A DNA stretch of 64,000 nt, from contig CANUEZ040000193.1 of the NCBI GenBank assembly GCA_948099385.1, forward strand, positions 5,840,501-5,904,500, given 5' to 3'. Below are positions 11,321 through 25,190 of the stretch, piece by piece. Each line of letters starts with the position of its first letter. Position 1 is the first letter of the stretch. The DNA comes from Fasciola hepatica. Taxonomy: Eukaryota; Platyhelminthes; Trematoda; Plagiorchiida; Fasciolidae. Below the pieces are notes generated by a model. The model saw nothing but the letters and a program-made list of their open reading frames with translations. It made no database searches and was not told the origin of the DNA. A program made the position numbers and the translations under genes.

Positions 11321-14300
11321 TGAGTTACAATTCCATTCCTCAGTGTTTAGCCGTGTTTTATTTGCCTCCTGCTTTCTGAACCGTGACAACAAAGAAAGGT
11401 CTCGACCAGAGACGTTTCTGTATTGGTAACGGCTTGCTCGTTTACCTTATAGTTCAAATTTCAATTTGAATTATTCTTTACTTCTCTACTGTTAACACCC
11501 TTCTGTTTTGTCGATTCACGTGTGCGTCGTATGCTTGGCGCTTTCCCCAAAGTCATGCCCTTGTTTATTCATGTTGTTTGTGTCACATTTATCAATCATG
11601 AACTAACTCCATCTGTAGGCTTGTACCCATCACTCCAGCACAGTTTAGGTAATATATCAAAAATAGTGAGTATTGGTTTCTACAATCCTTCCTTGTAGGC
11701 TCATAAACAATTTGTGCAAACACTTAAGCTTCCGTGGCCCACGTCATGGTGAGGCTCAAACTGTATTCGTTGAAACTTTTATTATCCTCTTCGAGTTATT
11801 GATGTTCGCAATATAAACAAGCACGTTGATTTCGACGGCATGATAGATTTTTACACGAATCAAAATGGGTTTCTAATCGGCAAATCACAGTTTTACTTTC
11901 TACTTTGGGAATGTCGGTTCCACAGAAGAAACTGAAGAATCAAGAATGAAAACTGATTTTTAGGCAAGTATTCAGTTTTCTTTATTTCTGTCTACTGATT
12001 GCCAATGCTAAATGTATGCGGTATCGCAGAATTTTAGTCCTACCGTTTTAAAATATCGCGAAATTTTAGATTTTGACCTAACATTACTAATCACATGCGA
12101 CCCTATTGGATCCAACATATTTTCCAAATTCAGTTATGCTCCTCCACAGTAGCGGTAAAATCGTCAGTTGCTCTTATACAGAAGAAGTTAGGGGAGTATG
12201 CATATTGATATTTGGTGTAATTCCAAGGTACATCTGACCATTCTCATTTTAATAGCAAGCCGTGTTCAGTTATAGGAGTTTCATACTCAAATAATGACTG
12301 GGTGATATCATGGTGATTCGTGAAATAGATATTGAAACAATCATGTTCGGTTTATTATGCAAAGACCGAAGCGAGCACAGCCAGGTATTTATGATTCACC
12401 ATTTTGTAGACAATCATAGGCGGCCAGCTAGAGAAAATGGAGCCTCAGGGTAAAATCTTGAATGTGCCGTAGTTAGCAGTGCTCTGGGAAAATGTATTTA
12501 TCATTCCCAAAAGGAAAATTCCCACGGACGAAACCTGTGAGTTCCGCTATGTTAGTAACAGTGATCGTGACTGAACTGACAACATCGAGAATGTTGAGCA
12601 TCCAAATTGCTGATTTTGTGAAATGATAAATCTACCTTCATTCTGCTACTGAATGGAGTCAAGTAGTATAGTCCACCTACTCACGAGGACTATCCAAGTG
12701 ACTTTCTCTAACGTCATTGGTTATTCTGTTCAGTGGGACACGTTGCATCAAAATACGAAGTGTTCACAGTATAAGAGAATATCGTTTACTTTCCATTGGC
12801 TTAAGTAAAATGGATTAAATATTTCACGTTGAATTCTGATTGACCTAAGCGAGTGCCACTGTTGGTTGAATCGTACAAATGTTTCAATACTGGTTCTGAA
12901 GCAAAACGCCGGAATTCAGACACTGTCGATCACCTGATACTCATAACACCTCACAATTAGATGGGCAACGTTGTTCTCTTCCACAACAGTCTGTTTTCTC
13001 CAAACAATTAGGTAATCCTGTGATCATGAGTACACCAAATCTGTGCGCATTTGGAATTGTTCAGGGCCTTCCATCGACGTGATGCTCATTGGGGCTGCTT
13101 CCAACACATTCGCCTAACAGGTTATTCATGTCGAAATCTCATAATTTATGTAAACTGATATTCAAAGGTTTTCCAAGCTTATAGGTTTTTGCCAGGTTTC
13201 ATTTTGTTACCACTCTGCTAAAATGTTGTGCTTTCATGTAAATGGCAATTTATTAGAGGTCTTGGAGGGTTCATCATCGTTGACTTATACAATTGAGAAC
13301 AAAGGCAGTCACATTGCGTCAATGATCTGGTAGCTACAGAGATAACATGGAGGTCCCACTAGAGGTTTGTTTGCCTCACATTTATGGTCCGTGAGAAGAG
13401 CAAGGTTGCATTCATATGCTACGTCGCAAAACTTTGGGGTTAGAAATAGGAAAATGCGTGGTATACACACACAATAAAATGTTCAGACCGAAGATTCATA
13501 TCTGTCAAGTCATTCAGTGAGGAAACTTAGTCCCCGGCAAGTTAATTGATGAAACAACCTCTAGACTGTTCTTCTTGCTTCTCTTTCATTTACTTTACCA
13601 GTGCAAAGATATCACACTAGAAATTTGATTGGTGTGCAACGCAAGATGTGAGGGATGTATTATCAAAGTGTGCGTATTCATCTAGAACCAATTTTTGTGG
13701 CCACACGCTTACCATCGGTGAGTTACACGAGTGCGCTGCTATCAATTGAATTTCCATTGGAAACACTGTGTGTGTGCATATCGCAAGTGATTTCAAACAA
13801 ACGGGGTAAAACAGCTGCACGCGGAGTGCCTTCGTGGGTTAATCATGGTGAGTTCACAATGAACATCCTGTGGTTCATTAGTATACTAATGAGAACAATC
13901 TTACTGATAACTTTTGATGACTCACTTCACATCACTTCCCGTATAATGATGTGTTCACTGTTGCAAATGAAATGTGCACATACCAAAACTGAACTCCAAT
14001 CCCGGCTACTTTCTTTGCGAATAACATCCCTGGTCACGGTTGGTATAAAGGCAGGCTTGTTACCAGCACACAATACTTGGTAATATACGTGAAAGGTTTT
14101 GTGTGATAGAAAATACTGTATCTCAATCGGATCAGCAGGGCGACAGCAAAAAATCAACAGCTAGATTTGAATAGACAAAAACAGTTTGTTCGGTTCTTCT
14201 AATGAAGATGTTGACATGCTCTTGATATAACAATAACAAACCTAATTTTGTAGTTGCTAATTTCATTTGGAAACAATTCTGATGAAGTCGTTCATCACAT

Positions 14301-16480
14301 AGAGGTTATCCATGCAGAAATGTATTTGCATTCTGGCATTCCGCGGAATACGTATCTACTAAAATACTCGGCTTCTTAAACGGAACTCCTACTGTTGTTT
14401 CTGTCTTCAGCTGGGTAGTCACAACTAATGATCACGTCAATGTTTGTCATTTACTTCACGATACGACATTTTGATTTGGTTTTACCAAGGAGTACACAGA
14501 CTGTAGAATGAAGTAAAGCCATTGCCTACCCAGTTGTGAATGAATAAAACGATTGAATAATCTGGTGAAAACACCAAATTTACTGAAAGCAGATGTGTTG
14601 CACTGACTCAGAATCGGGTTCGTTCAGTGGTATGCTCCAATTTCAGCCAGTAAGAGGACCGTTTGGACTTGGTGCCTTTTCTAAATTGACGAACTATCAC
14701 ACACATAAGGGCGAAACACCTAACGCATTTTTAGGATGGAGAGACCACAGTGAAACAACAGATAGCGATGCGATCACTGTTTGTAGCAAAAAACCCTAAT
14801 GGCAACAAACATATCTTCAGATTGTGAGCATTGAATAGAGCTAAATCTTATTGGACAGAGCAATAAGGTTTTGCAATGAATGTGTTTTGTGGCTAAATAA
14901 CCTAGCGTCGCGGAATTCGATGCCAAATTTTGAATGGCTCATCTAAGTGAAGTATATACCAACCTAGTCTCGAGAGAGAAAATCCAGAGAGAAATCGTGT
15001 GAATATCCCACAATGTAATTCTGGTATTCGGGCTGATTCGCAAGCGTTCCATTCATGTCATTTGTACAGACGTTTCCAAAAAAAGTCATACGATAGTTGT
15101 TACAATCATTTGTGGGGTAGACCCAAAATAAAATAGAACACAGAATCGTTTGCATTGCCAAAACAATGTCAGATGTCTCTAGGGAAATTTCGATCAAACA
15201 GTGTGAAGCTACTGTTGATGCACGACCTCAGATTATTTCAAAACTGTTCTCTGATGACAAGAGAAACGAAACGCGTTTGAAAAAAAGAAATTATTGTAAT
15301 GACTTTCATGACAACCAAACACTTGATTTGCCACTCTATTTAGGTTTGAATTATATATTATTTTAAAGAAAACTGAATCGTTGGTGAAGATGTTTACAAG
15401 ATGGTGATTTCTGATATATTGGGAATTTAAAATCCCTTTTTGGAGCGTGATTATTTCGAAAATTCCTGCGGGAATCACATGTTGAATGCTCAGCGTTCAA
15501 GAGTCCAAGTCAGAATAAGGCGGATTTGCAGGCACGTTCATGGAAAGTTCTCATTTTCATTCTGAGTAAATTTTATCGTTGCACAGCTCGATAGATGAGT
15601 CATTACTGCGAGCTGAAGCATAATTACCTATGAATAAGATGCAAGCTTATGCCAAAATATGAGAAGGATATTGACTGCTTATCCACGTAGTGAGTTTGAA
15701 CAAAGACATCTGCTAAGATGAAACACGAATAAAATATTATCCCAGCATTCAGGACATTCTGGAGTCGAAAGCAGTACATCTTACAGAGTTCAAACATACC
15801 AATATATACATGAATTCGCTGCGAAAGCCATACCGAATTAGTGATGTTCAGTGCGGCAAAGTGCGGACATTGATCACTCTGCTCCCGGTTACTGATACAT
15901 GATATCTCCAAGTGCGTATTTTCCTAAAAAGCTGTGTGACTTTGCACGCATATAAAGGAATGCAATTTAGAACTATCCAGGACTGTCTAGACCAGACATT
16001 AGTGACACAAATTTTATGGACTCAGTAATAACGGGTACTCTCGATTATAAACATTTGATTGAGTGGTTGAGATGGAGTCGAATTATATCATACCACTTCT
16101 ATATAAATGTGGATGATTTGAACTGGAAGTTGGATTGTAATACTACTTCAAAATTCGTAGGTCAATCATTTATTGTACCAGTTCAAATTACTTCTTTCAC
16201 GTGATTTCATAACATGGGTGACTTGAGGAATCAAATTGCCTCAGACCAATGGGTTTTGTTCAGTGTAGTTTCTCCTAACTAATCAAGAATGATTATTCCT
16301 GAACTTTTAAATTTGACCAGATTAGTTTCATATCTAGACGTAAATGAATGGTGTGTTTATACTCATTAGATGTGACTGAGTCCGGATGAAAGATCGTATT
16401 TTGATCGAAGTTTACCCGGACACTCATGCATGATGAACTTCAATAACCAAGAATTCAACTGCGTACTCCTGGAGAACTTT
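11320..16480. other. Unassigned AT-rich region, no feature recognised
   Basis: About 5.2 kb with no recognisable transposon domain, RNA gene or tandem repeat. The longest open frame is 142 codons at 13655-14083 (plus). It has no motif I recognise, no second copy in the window and no codon pattern suggesting a gene. Introns of a host gene, or very old repeats, are both possible. Confidence 0.5.
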
Positions 16481-17339
16481 TGAATGAACTTTCGGCTTAC
16501 AGCATGCTAAATCCACAACATCAGTTCAGATTGTAAATATTAAACTGGAAGATTTTTATGGGTTCAAAATTATGCTCAAATTAGTTGGGATTTGAATTTC
16601 TCAACAGTGTTTTTACACATAATTTTATTAGCTGGTTTTGGTTATAAGTTAAGATTACCTAACATTGCAATAAAGATGACGAGTTTTGTGTCATTTTTAA
16701 AACACGTTTTCAGTTAAATGTATCTTCAGTCCACAGTTTCCCCATAGCCATAACGGGTTAGAATAAAAATCAAACGGAAAAATGTGAACGAGGCAAAGGG
16801 AAATATTGGAACGATTCAGTTGATGAGAGGCCTAAAGATAAAGTAAAATGAATGATCGTGAATAGAGACTTCGAGATTTGAACACAGTCTTGTGAGTAAC
16901 TATGTCAAGCCTATTTTTACCGAAGCTGAATTCATGCTAGCGAATTGTTCAAATCCGGATAAGGCTTGAATCATTTGAATGTACGCCGAATTCGAAGAAA
17001 AATAATTTTACACAGTGTGTATATTGAAGAAATGTGAGTCTCATCCTCAAACATTTGCTTTTTTACCAGTTATAGGCTATTTTTATATGTAAGCTTGAGG
17101 TGACTGATAAAAGGTACCTTTAGTATCAGCCGTTAGGAAATGAAGAACAAAAGACAAGCGAACCAATTCTCTCTCACTTTATATATCCCACCTTGAAAGC
17201 TGTATTGTACATAAGGAAATGCATAGATAATAAATCACATAGGTTAGCTGATAAGCAAAAACGATTATTGTTACCTCGAATAACATGATCAGTAAGAGAT
17301 TCGGTTGGATTATTAAATAACGCTTCAACAGTTCACAAA

Positions 17340-17650
17340 GCTTTACTTGCCAATAAACATTGCAGAGGCATTGTTCGGCTGCTTCATCCTTGTTCGAAAT
17401 TATCACCACTGCACATCAGTCGAGTCGTTATTGTGACTCTATCCCGTGAATAGATGATCATGAGTTGAACACCTAATAACCAAGCTATCCGGCTCTCAAC
17501 GTCACAAGTACATGACATAGCGTCGTTCCATCACTGGTATTTCAGTGTTACCAGCACGTTGACCGCACGACAATCGACTCCTTAGATCAACGACATCGTA
17601 GGGAGAGGTCGTGGAAACAAAGCCGTTACGTTGCAAACAACGTGAAGAGA
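17340..17650 (-). repeat. Decayed tRNA-derived SINE (S1)
   Basis: It shares with the 59-60 kb SINEs, in order, the TTCATCCTTGTT block, a degraded tRNA-like part around 17470-17500 (CTATCCGGCTCTCAACG), the CCATCACTGG block and CAATCGACTCCTTAG. The pol III boxes would lie on the minus strand but are badly eroded. Its partner in the second duplication copy is at 61050-61350. Confidence 0.6.
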
Positions 17651-18059
17651 GAGCTTGGATAGGAAATCAAACTGAACAGCTGGAGATTCCATTTGACTTT
17701 CAAATGATTCATCAAATGGAAACAAATTACCGTAATCGTCCGTCATAAGACCTCATTTTGTGCGGTTGAATTTTCAGCTACTAACTCCATGTTATTCTAC
17801 TAATTTTGTTCGTCATGAGTTTATTATACAGATTTACGTTGTCCAATTCGAGGAATGGAACCTCATTTTGCACTTCTTTATTTCATTTCTTCATTATTCA
17901 AATACCCTTTCCGTATTCCGGACATGATATATTCCTAACGTTTATGTTTTAGAAAAATGTATAATTTCCCTATTTTTCATGTGGCTATATTCTCGCACTA
18001 GATCATCATACCAAGGTATCAAGCCCTTCTCCCTCACATGCATTGCAACCCCATCATTC

Positions 18060-18380
18060 TGTAGCATCTGACGCCACATAACTCCGGACTGATGTTAATT
18101 CCTTGATTTCGTTGTATTTTGTCTCAGCCGCGATTGTGCCTTCTCGTGTGATAAAAACATTTCTGATTAGAATATATTGGCGTTTGCTCTGCAAAAAACG
18201 GCGGAGGTAATTCCAAATCTTCTCACATAACTGGGTGATGAAAATGTTCAAGCAAAAGTGCCTTTGAAAGTGGATGACGCTGAGAGTGGATTCCATGTGT
18301 GTATGTTCAGAGGTATTTTGCAAAAGACTAGTCTTCTTCGTCACTAGCAATGCTTTGAAAACTCGAATTTGAATACGCAC
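18060..18380 (-). pseudogene. Unidentified coding-like relic, copy 1
   Basis: This matches the relic at 61752-62078. In the frame defined by the better copy it contains several stops and lacks 20 bases. An alternative minus frame is open for 148 codons (18500-18054), but the corresponding frame in the other copy is not maintained. I do not recognise the protein. Confidence 0.3.
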
Positions 18381-19329
18381 TTGAGTTTTACGTAGGTGCC
18401 TCGGGTGCTGATTCCCAATCAAAATGCACACTGATGTATGAAAGACAAATATATTATTGGAAAATAATCCGTGTAATTGTGGATAACTAAGAATATACAC
18501 ACATATTTTCGCTGACGAGTATTATGCAGCGCGTCTTGTTGCTTGAAAAGGGCAGTGGTATTTTATGAACAAACCAGTCTATGATTTTTTTGAATTTGTC
18601 GGCTTCGTCAAATCATTGCATTGGACATGATAGAGAACTGACGAGTCAAACAAAACCAGCACCTCATTCACAAATTAGTTCTTCTTTCGCTGATTGCTAA
18701 ACCAGACTCTGTTATTGTCATCCACGTTTATTACCCTCTAATTTTACTTGATACTTCCTTTTTAGCTACATGATTCTACTTTACGAGATGCATGAATCTC
18801 CATCTTTTAGATAGCATTGCGAGGATCAATGGTGTGAATCTGGAATGATATTTTTTATCGTTCCGCAATGCACTGAATGAGAAGCCTATACCAGACTTGA
18901 AGTACTTTGAAAGAACAATTATATTTCCGTTCTGAATGAACTTTTCTTCGAACCTAACTAATAGTTACTGCCGCTGGTTTTGACGTTCAATCATTTATCC
19001 GGGTTTAATGGGGTTGGGGGGAATATCTATCACGACCGCCAACGATGGTATTTTAGCATGGAATTTCACCGAGCATCGAGGTTTTCCTTTGGATGAAAAA
19101 ATTTCATATATTTCATATTGTAAGTTGCACATCCAATGACTAGCCTTCAACCTTCAACTTCATGTTATCACTACAGGTTTTACAAGGACCTCATTCTTTC
19201 GGTTGCTCACCTGGTTTATTGGCGTAATGAATGAATAAATTCTCGTGACCAATTCCCAATACTCAGCATGCCGGTAAATCGTCCAGACTCCTGAACAATC
19301 ACTTCGACACTCTTCAAGCTGTTGTGCTT

Positions 19330-20270
19330 TCGCTCCTTTCCCCTCATTTACATATGCAACCCAACGTATGGCTTTTCAGGAACTGGAACGTAGTAGGCTA
19401 ACGGTGAAAGCATTTGGCATTTTGTGTCAACCTGAGTGGACTAAATGAACAGTCGGATAATTATCACGATAATGTGAGTTATTCCGGTCAAAGTGATACT
19501 TTCCCAACTCTTCGAAGTATTCTAGGTGTATAGTCACCTTATCTCATTCAGCCTTTTCGAATGGTGAGACTATCCCGTTCACCATTCAATTAACCAGAAA
19601 CCGCAAGCAATTCTGCATAACGAGTATCGACACACATTCTCTCGTGACACCGATAATACTGTAACTATGTGGACATGAAACTGTCGTTTGTTGGCTCTCC
19701 AAGAATACTAAGTTTCTTGCTCTTTTTTCTATCATCTTGACTGAAGTGCAAATAAAACGCATATATTCCGTCTTTTGTGAAGCACCGAAACCGACTTCGT
19801 TCTCTGCCGAAAGTTCAGATACTTCAGCCGTATATTTTCAATTAATTCCGCGTAAAAATCGACACTCACTTTATCTTATGTTTCTCAGATGATTTGGATT
19901 AACTCATATAATCTCGTGCGTTTGGGATCCTAATGTTGTTTGCCTTTGCATTTCTTTGTATTTGTATTGCCTATACAAATGCCGTATTTTGCATGCCTAA
20001 TAAAGAATGCATTTCAGTGCCAGTTGGTGTGTCTTATGTTTTCATTTCGGACAAACCGATTATCATGTGATTGATTAGTTATATGATGTAGAAGTGACGG
20101 AACATGTTTTCACACTCGTCCTTGGTGTGCATATTAACGACGATATCGTCTACTTAAAGTCCGTGGAGAGTATCTTAGTATATAACTGTTTACAATAATT
20201 GATCGAAGTGTGAGACAAATGCATCTGCCATAACTGGTCCTAGTCGTTCCATTATTAGTCGAGGTAAAAC
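19330..20270. other. No feature recognised
   Basis: AT-rich sequence with no long open frame or recognised motif. It may continue the duplication whose second copy leaves the window at 64000, which cannot be tested here. Confidence 0.4.
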
Positions 20271-20284
20271 AATAGAATTACGAA

Positions 20285-20465
20285 TCAAACGCCTTACCCC
20301 TGTGAATGGTACACCCTACCCTCATAGTTATCCGAGCTGGCTCTCAACGGTTTGCTGAACATCTACACTACACTGGCATATTTTTCAATGCTTAGCTGAG
20401 CGGTGAAGCTGCATGATGAATCATAATACACAAATCTAATCACTTGTTACTCAATTGTATTTCAA
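20285..20465. repeat. Mosaic SINE fragment (S2)
   Basis: The first part (about 20285-20365, with ATCCGAGCTGGCTCTCAACG) matches the SINE in the orientation of S3. The second part (about 20395-20462, with AAGCTGCATGATGAATCA) matches the end of S5 in the opposite orientation. So it is a rearranged copy, probably derived from an inverted SINE pair like that at 59-60 kb. Confidence 0.6.
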
Positions 20466-21190
20466 TATGAATCGCGAATTCACATAAAATGATTTCTCTA
20501 GATATTTCCTCATTGATCACAAACGTGTCTGTATCTAAAATAACAGTTAATCGTATGTCAACGGAAAAAAATTAGCAAAGGTATCCCTGCTGGAAAATTT
20601 AAAGAACTACAGATTGACTGCTCTCCAATCATTTCTAATGCGATGATAACGTTTACAGATGGAAAGAGGACATCAGAACGGCATCTCCACTCGGTTCTTG
20701 GTTTGCCGATATATTCATGGCGAAAGTTGAAAATATCTCTTTGAATCCAACCACCACCTACCTGTCTCTGTATGAAAGATACGTCGATCATATTTTATGC
20801 CGACTAAAGGGAGAATGTAGTGTACCTCCGATCTTACATGCATCAATGATTCGGATATGAGACTAAGTTCACGACTGAACTAGAAGAAAACGAATTCAAT
20901 CCTGAAAATAGATTACCATAGAACATTTAATTTTTCAGATAACATGCATGTTCTTTTTTCTATCAATTTCAGAATTTTCCGGCCGGTTGGATATTTCCTG
21001 GATAATCCATAAATGTTGTTTTATCTGCTGCTCATATGACTTCGCTGATTGGTTCATACATGATTTTTGGAAAATCGCCTGTACAGACCATATAAGCTGT
21101 AAAATGTACACTTCAGTTTGACTTCTGTTGTTCGTCACTACTGAACGCAAGGTATCTTGTCGTGCCTGACTTCCCAATCTAACTAGCACG
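20465..21190. other. No clear feature; possible 3' flank of the CR1-like relic
   Basis: There is no recognised domain. An 89-codon minus frame (21204-20935) lies directly 3' of the CR1-like coding relic and may be its untranslated tail. No poly(A) or short terminal repeat was seen. Confidence 0.3.
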
Positions 21191-21199
21191 TGGGCCTGC

Positions 21200-23030
21200 A
21201 TCATCGAAGTTTGTTTCTTGTATTTGGATGAAAATATCGTGGGTACGTGATGGTTGGTAGAGCGTTTTGGGAAGAAAAGCTGTCAGAACAAACTCGGACG
21301 AACAAGACCCTAATTAGTGAAGCATGTTTGAGTTTGAAGAAGGGTTGTACATCAGCCGGATGACTCGTCGGTGAATCCGAACAAGAGAAAAAGAGGTCGA
21401 CGAGGCCCCATCCCACACGTGACTGCAGTATTCAAGTGTGGGGCTAGTTTGGGTTTTGTATATGAGGAGATGAGCTAGTGTGAAAAAGCTAATGGCGCGA
21501 AACAGAAAACCAATTTCGCACGCAGCTCCAGAAGCGAACTTAGATAAACAAGCGGACTAAGATAGAGGAGTTATAGATAAGCCGAGAAGAGAGATAGAAT
21601 CTGTGGGAGGCAACACAGTTGAATCAAGGGTTGAGTAAGGGACGCATGAACGATGTTTTAGGGAAATTATCAGAACAGAAATTTTGAAAGCAGTGAATGG
21701 AGCATAGCAGTGGGAGCCCAGGGGAGGAGATCTGTTCGAAGTGGGACTCTAAAGATGCACTGATTGCACTGCGGTCTCGATCGATGTTGGTGTTGGCATT
21801 GTGGGGAGTGCGGTAAGAAAAAGAAGAATGAAGGGTGGTATCATCGGCAAATAAATGGATTGAGTTGTATTTAGAGGATGAAAGATCATTAGAAAATAAA
21901 AGGAATAAGGTGGGCCAAGTACTGAATTCTAGGGATTGCCAGTCTTCACACGAATTAGTTGGGACAGAACTCCATCAATTCGGGCAGAGATGATTCGCTA
22001 ACTGAGGAAACTTGATGTCCGCGAAAAGAGAGTGGAGAAGAATCCGAACGTGAGCAGTTTGATCAGAAGACCTCCGTACCAAATTCGGTCAAACGCTTGG
22101 AGATGTTGGGTGGAGCAATGTGTGTTTCTCCAAGGTTGTCGAGTGCAACCGGTCAAGAGTTTGAGATGAGAGCCAGGATATCACCGGTGGAACGGCGAGG
22201 TCGGAATCCGTATTGGTGATCACTCAGTAGTCCTTCGCGATCGACGAACGCACGCGGTTTTATGGAGATGACAGTTCCGAGTTTTTTTCGAAATAATGGA
22301 TGTAGTGGGAATAGGACGATAGTTATTCGGGTCAGAAAGATCATCGCTGTTTGGAATATGAAACATTGCTATGTGTTTCCAGTGGATCGCAAAAGTAGAA
22401 AGTCGGAGAATGTGTGTGTGTGAGAGAGAGAAGGATAGAAAGAGAAACAGAACGGATGACTTAAGAAATAGGCCAATTCAAATTGCAGATTTTAAGGACG
22501 ATGAGTGGTATGCGGTTCGATCGGGTGGTCTGCATAAGTCCAGAGAATGCAGCATTTGGCGTATCTTCTGAAACCAAAATGGGATTGTAAACGGGAGGCA
22601 TAGGGAACAGAAGAAGTAGGATATGTAAGTGAAATGGAGTTTGTGACAACCCACGAAGCGAATTGTCAACGTTCTCATTTGGTCCATGAAAAAGATTGAC
22701 AGAGGAATTACATATGTGAAAGAGATTGGAGGGGCAAAAATTGTGGAGATTACTTCGGCAAAGGATCAAAATTTCAGGCTACCGGTGGCAGATGAGAGTA
22801 AGCGTTCGGTTTCCCAACGGAAGAAGCTTTTTTTGGCTCTCTGTATGGTTGGCGAGCATCTGTTTCTGGCTGACATGGAGCATACGTGGGAGTCCGTTGT
22901 GGGCGAGCCAAACCAGCTGCAAAATGCTGCACACTTCAAGAGTACAGCTTGATCCCATGCATGGTTGAACCACTCGGAGGATTCGGGTTTGCCAAGTTTG
23001 GACAAATGAGTAATAGAAGGTTGCATAACT
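21200..23030 (-). pseudogene. CR1/Jockey-type non-LTR retrotransposon, reverse transcriptase relic
   Basis: Pieces appear in correct order on the minus strand but in different frames. First comes the linker before the polymerase (about 22990-22790, with ARNRCSPTIQRAKKSFFR). Then come SNRIPLIVLK (about 22530), SDPNNYRPI (about 22320) and LLSDHQYGFRPRRSTGD (about 22230). A FADD box (HLFADDTT, 21858-21838) corresponds to the catalytic YADD. The C-terminal LEYCSHVWDGASSTS block is at about 21440-21395. These motifs are typical of CR1/Jockey-group ORF2. Stops and frameshifts are frequent and no endonuclease domain or poly(A) tail was found, so this is an old 5'-truncated copy. The clade within non-LTR elements is uncertain. 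Confidence 0.82.
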
Positions 23031-25190
23031 TAAAGAACAATGTCGGTGAAGTTAGAAACGGGAGAGGAAATGTCCGAAGTAAAGCAGCATTCATAACAAG
23101 CATAATAATTTAGTGATTAGGTGAGTCAGCCGGAGGAAAAGGAAAGGTGCCCGAGAACAAAGAATAAAAGAAGCCAGAATACATCAGGTGAAATTTACGA
23201 GTCGATATAATGCTTCACTAGTGCTCATCTTCCGAGTAAGGAAAGCGAGCAAGACGGCGACTGCGAGTGTGGTTGTGTATTTATATGATTTTTAGTGTAA
23301 AAGAAATCAGCAACCGTGATCCTGAAATCTGAATTGGCGAACCACATAGGGCCGCAATGGATCAGGCGTAGTAGTAGTTAGTCGTGCAACATAAGAGCTC
23401 TCCTTCAGTTGTGTTCAGTTTTGTGAGTGTTTTTGTCCTAGTGCCCTGTGTTTCGTGCAGTGCATTCATTGGGCACCGTGTCTTTTGATTGTGCTGTGGG
23501 TCCAAGAGGCCGTGTGCTTCCACTGTGTGTGGCATACCAATGCCAAATAGAAATTTTATCGAGTCTTAGTGAATTGAGACATTCTCCGTCAAGTGTGTCA
23601 TCGCGTGATATAACAAAAGTTCATTGCAACTCACGCAGTCATGGAATCAAACATCGTCATATGAACCTTGAACAAGCGTATATTTGAGGATTCTTGATTG
23701 TGTCCGTTTGCGCAGATTTTCACCTGAACTCAAGTGGGAACTCTACTTTTTTGTAAGAATCAAACACTTAAATTAAATAAATGTGGCTGGAAGTAGGAAG
23801 ACAATAGAATTAACCTCTTCATTTTTGACCACTTGAATCGCTTTGTCTGTTGTGCAGTCATTCGCGGCCTATGAGATCATAATCTTCAAAACTGGCATTT
23901 AACTCACATTCAAGAAATTTGTCTTGGTTTTGTCTCGGTTATTTATTAGGTTTCATTATACGGGAGGAGTAATTTGATTGGGGAAATTGTACCTCTGACG
24001 AATAAAGGCTAATTTATTAAAATTCTCAAGCCATTCGATAATTTGGCTGACGTGATATGAATATTTTCGTAAGCCAGTTTTACCTGATTGCATGACTAAA
24101 TCTAGCCTCAGACTGACGCGACCACGAGAGGAACTTGCAATTCTTTAGGATTTTTTGTGGATTGACCACAACTTACCGATAGGTGGGATATTCTAGGGAT
24201 AGTCGGTTAAACTCAGCTTGCAAAATACTGTCAATGGTTAACTTAGGTCACCAGAGGACATATGAGTGTCAACAGAAGACATGCCGTGGTTAAACGGTAA
24301 TATCCCTCGTACTGACTGCATTGCTAGTTCCTGCTGCATTGATTGGGGAGCAGTAAGTGGTGAGAACAGGAGTATCGGGAAAAATGGGGACTTGACTTGT
24401 TAATATTGGAGGAATCTAGAGAAATCAACTATTATTTAGTGAGTGGTGATGAGTAGTAGCTGGTCCACCGCTTCATAGGGTATCTGAATGAGACCACAGC
24501 ACCACACCACGAAATAAGTAACTATAAAGGTAGCTATACCGTTTTATCTGGAAGGTTAGTCGCTGTCACTTCAAGTGAAGCCGAAAAGGTTTTCTAGGTA
24601 ATAGAGGAGCAAGTCACATATTTGGTGACGATGCTTTTAAAAATACACAACTCATGGCAACGGATACCTCAAAATCAAACGAAATTCCTACTTTATTAGA
24701 AGACAGAACTACGGGGGAGAGAAAGGATGAAATCACGCATGGAGGAAAAAAGAAAACATAGTTGCAGATCTATAACAGAATTCCATTAGGTTTCGAATTA
24801 GAATGATGAGGCAACTTTGTGATTAGTATGGTGTTGTATCTCAATTAGAGGGCATGATTGTCCCGAAAAGACGAATAAAGTGACAATATTACTTCGAAGT
24901 GCTGCAAATTGCGGACTAAAAGGACAAGATTAGGGTTTTCGTGGAATTCGGTCTTGATGTTACCTCCACTGCAGTGAGGAGATTCAAATCTGGGTAGTAC
25001 AGTCGTACGTGGAGTTGGAAGATCATTAGGAAAATTGGAGTTAGATGGCGATCGATTGCATGTAGGTTCACCTGCAACGGTCAATTGGATATCGGGCTGC
25101 GCAACAAGCTTTCGGATAAGTTAGTGTGTGAGACAAATGAGCAAAGCTTGATCTCGCAACAAAACTATGTTTTCTACGGACTATGCTAAA
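23030..25190. other. No feature recognised
   Basis: About 2.2 kb. The upstream part of the CR1-like element (endonuclease) would be expected just right of 23030 but I could not see it. The 79-codon frames at 23448 (plus) and 25084 (minus) show no family resemblance. The right end may hold unrecognised N-terminal parts of the mariner-like relic. Confidence 0.4.

Larger units (their letters stand above)
16480..19330 (+). repeat. Long dispersed duplication, first copy
   Basis: It matches 58811-64000 in the same orientation. Shared blocks include the GCTGGTTTTGGTTATAAGTT stretch (16630; 58964), TCCACAGTTTCCCCATAGCC (16731; 60400), the AAGAGATTCGGTTGGATTA block (17292; 60981) and TCCAGACTCCTGAACAATC (19283; 63962). 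Identity varies: the part around 17640-18370 is much closer to its partner than the rest. The second copy carries about 1.4 kb of extra SINE sequence and an extra 265 bases near 62125-62386. Confidence 0.85.

Noticed and set aside
13655..14083. 142-codon frame as a host gene
   Set aside because: No recognisable motif, no supporting splice or codon evidence, and a length that can occur by chance in 64 kb of AT-rich DNA.
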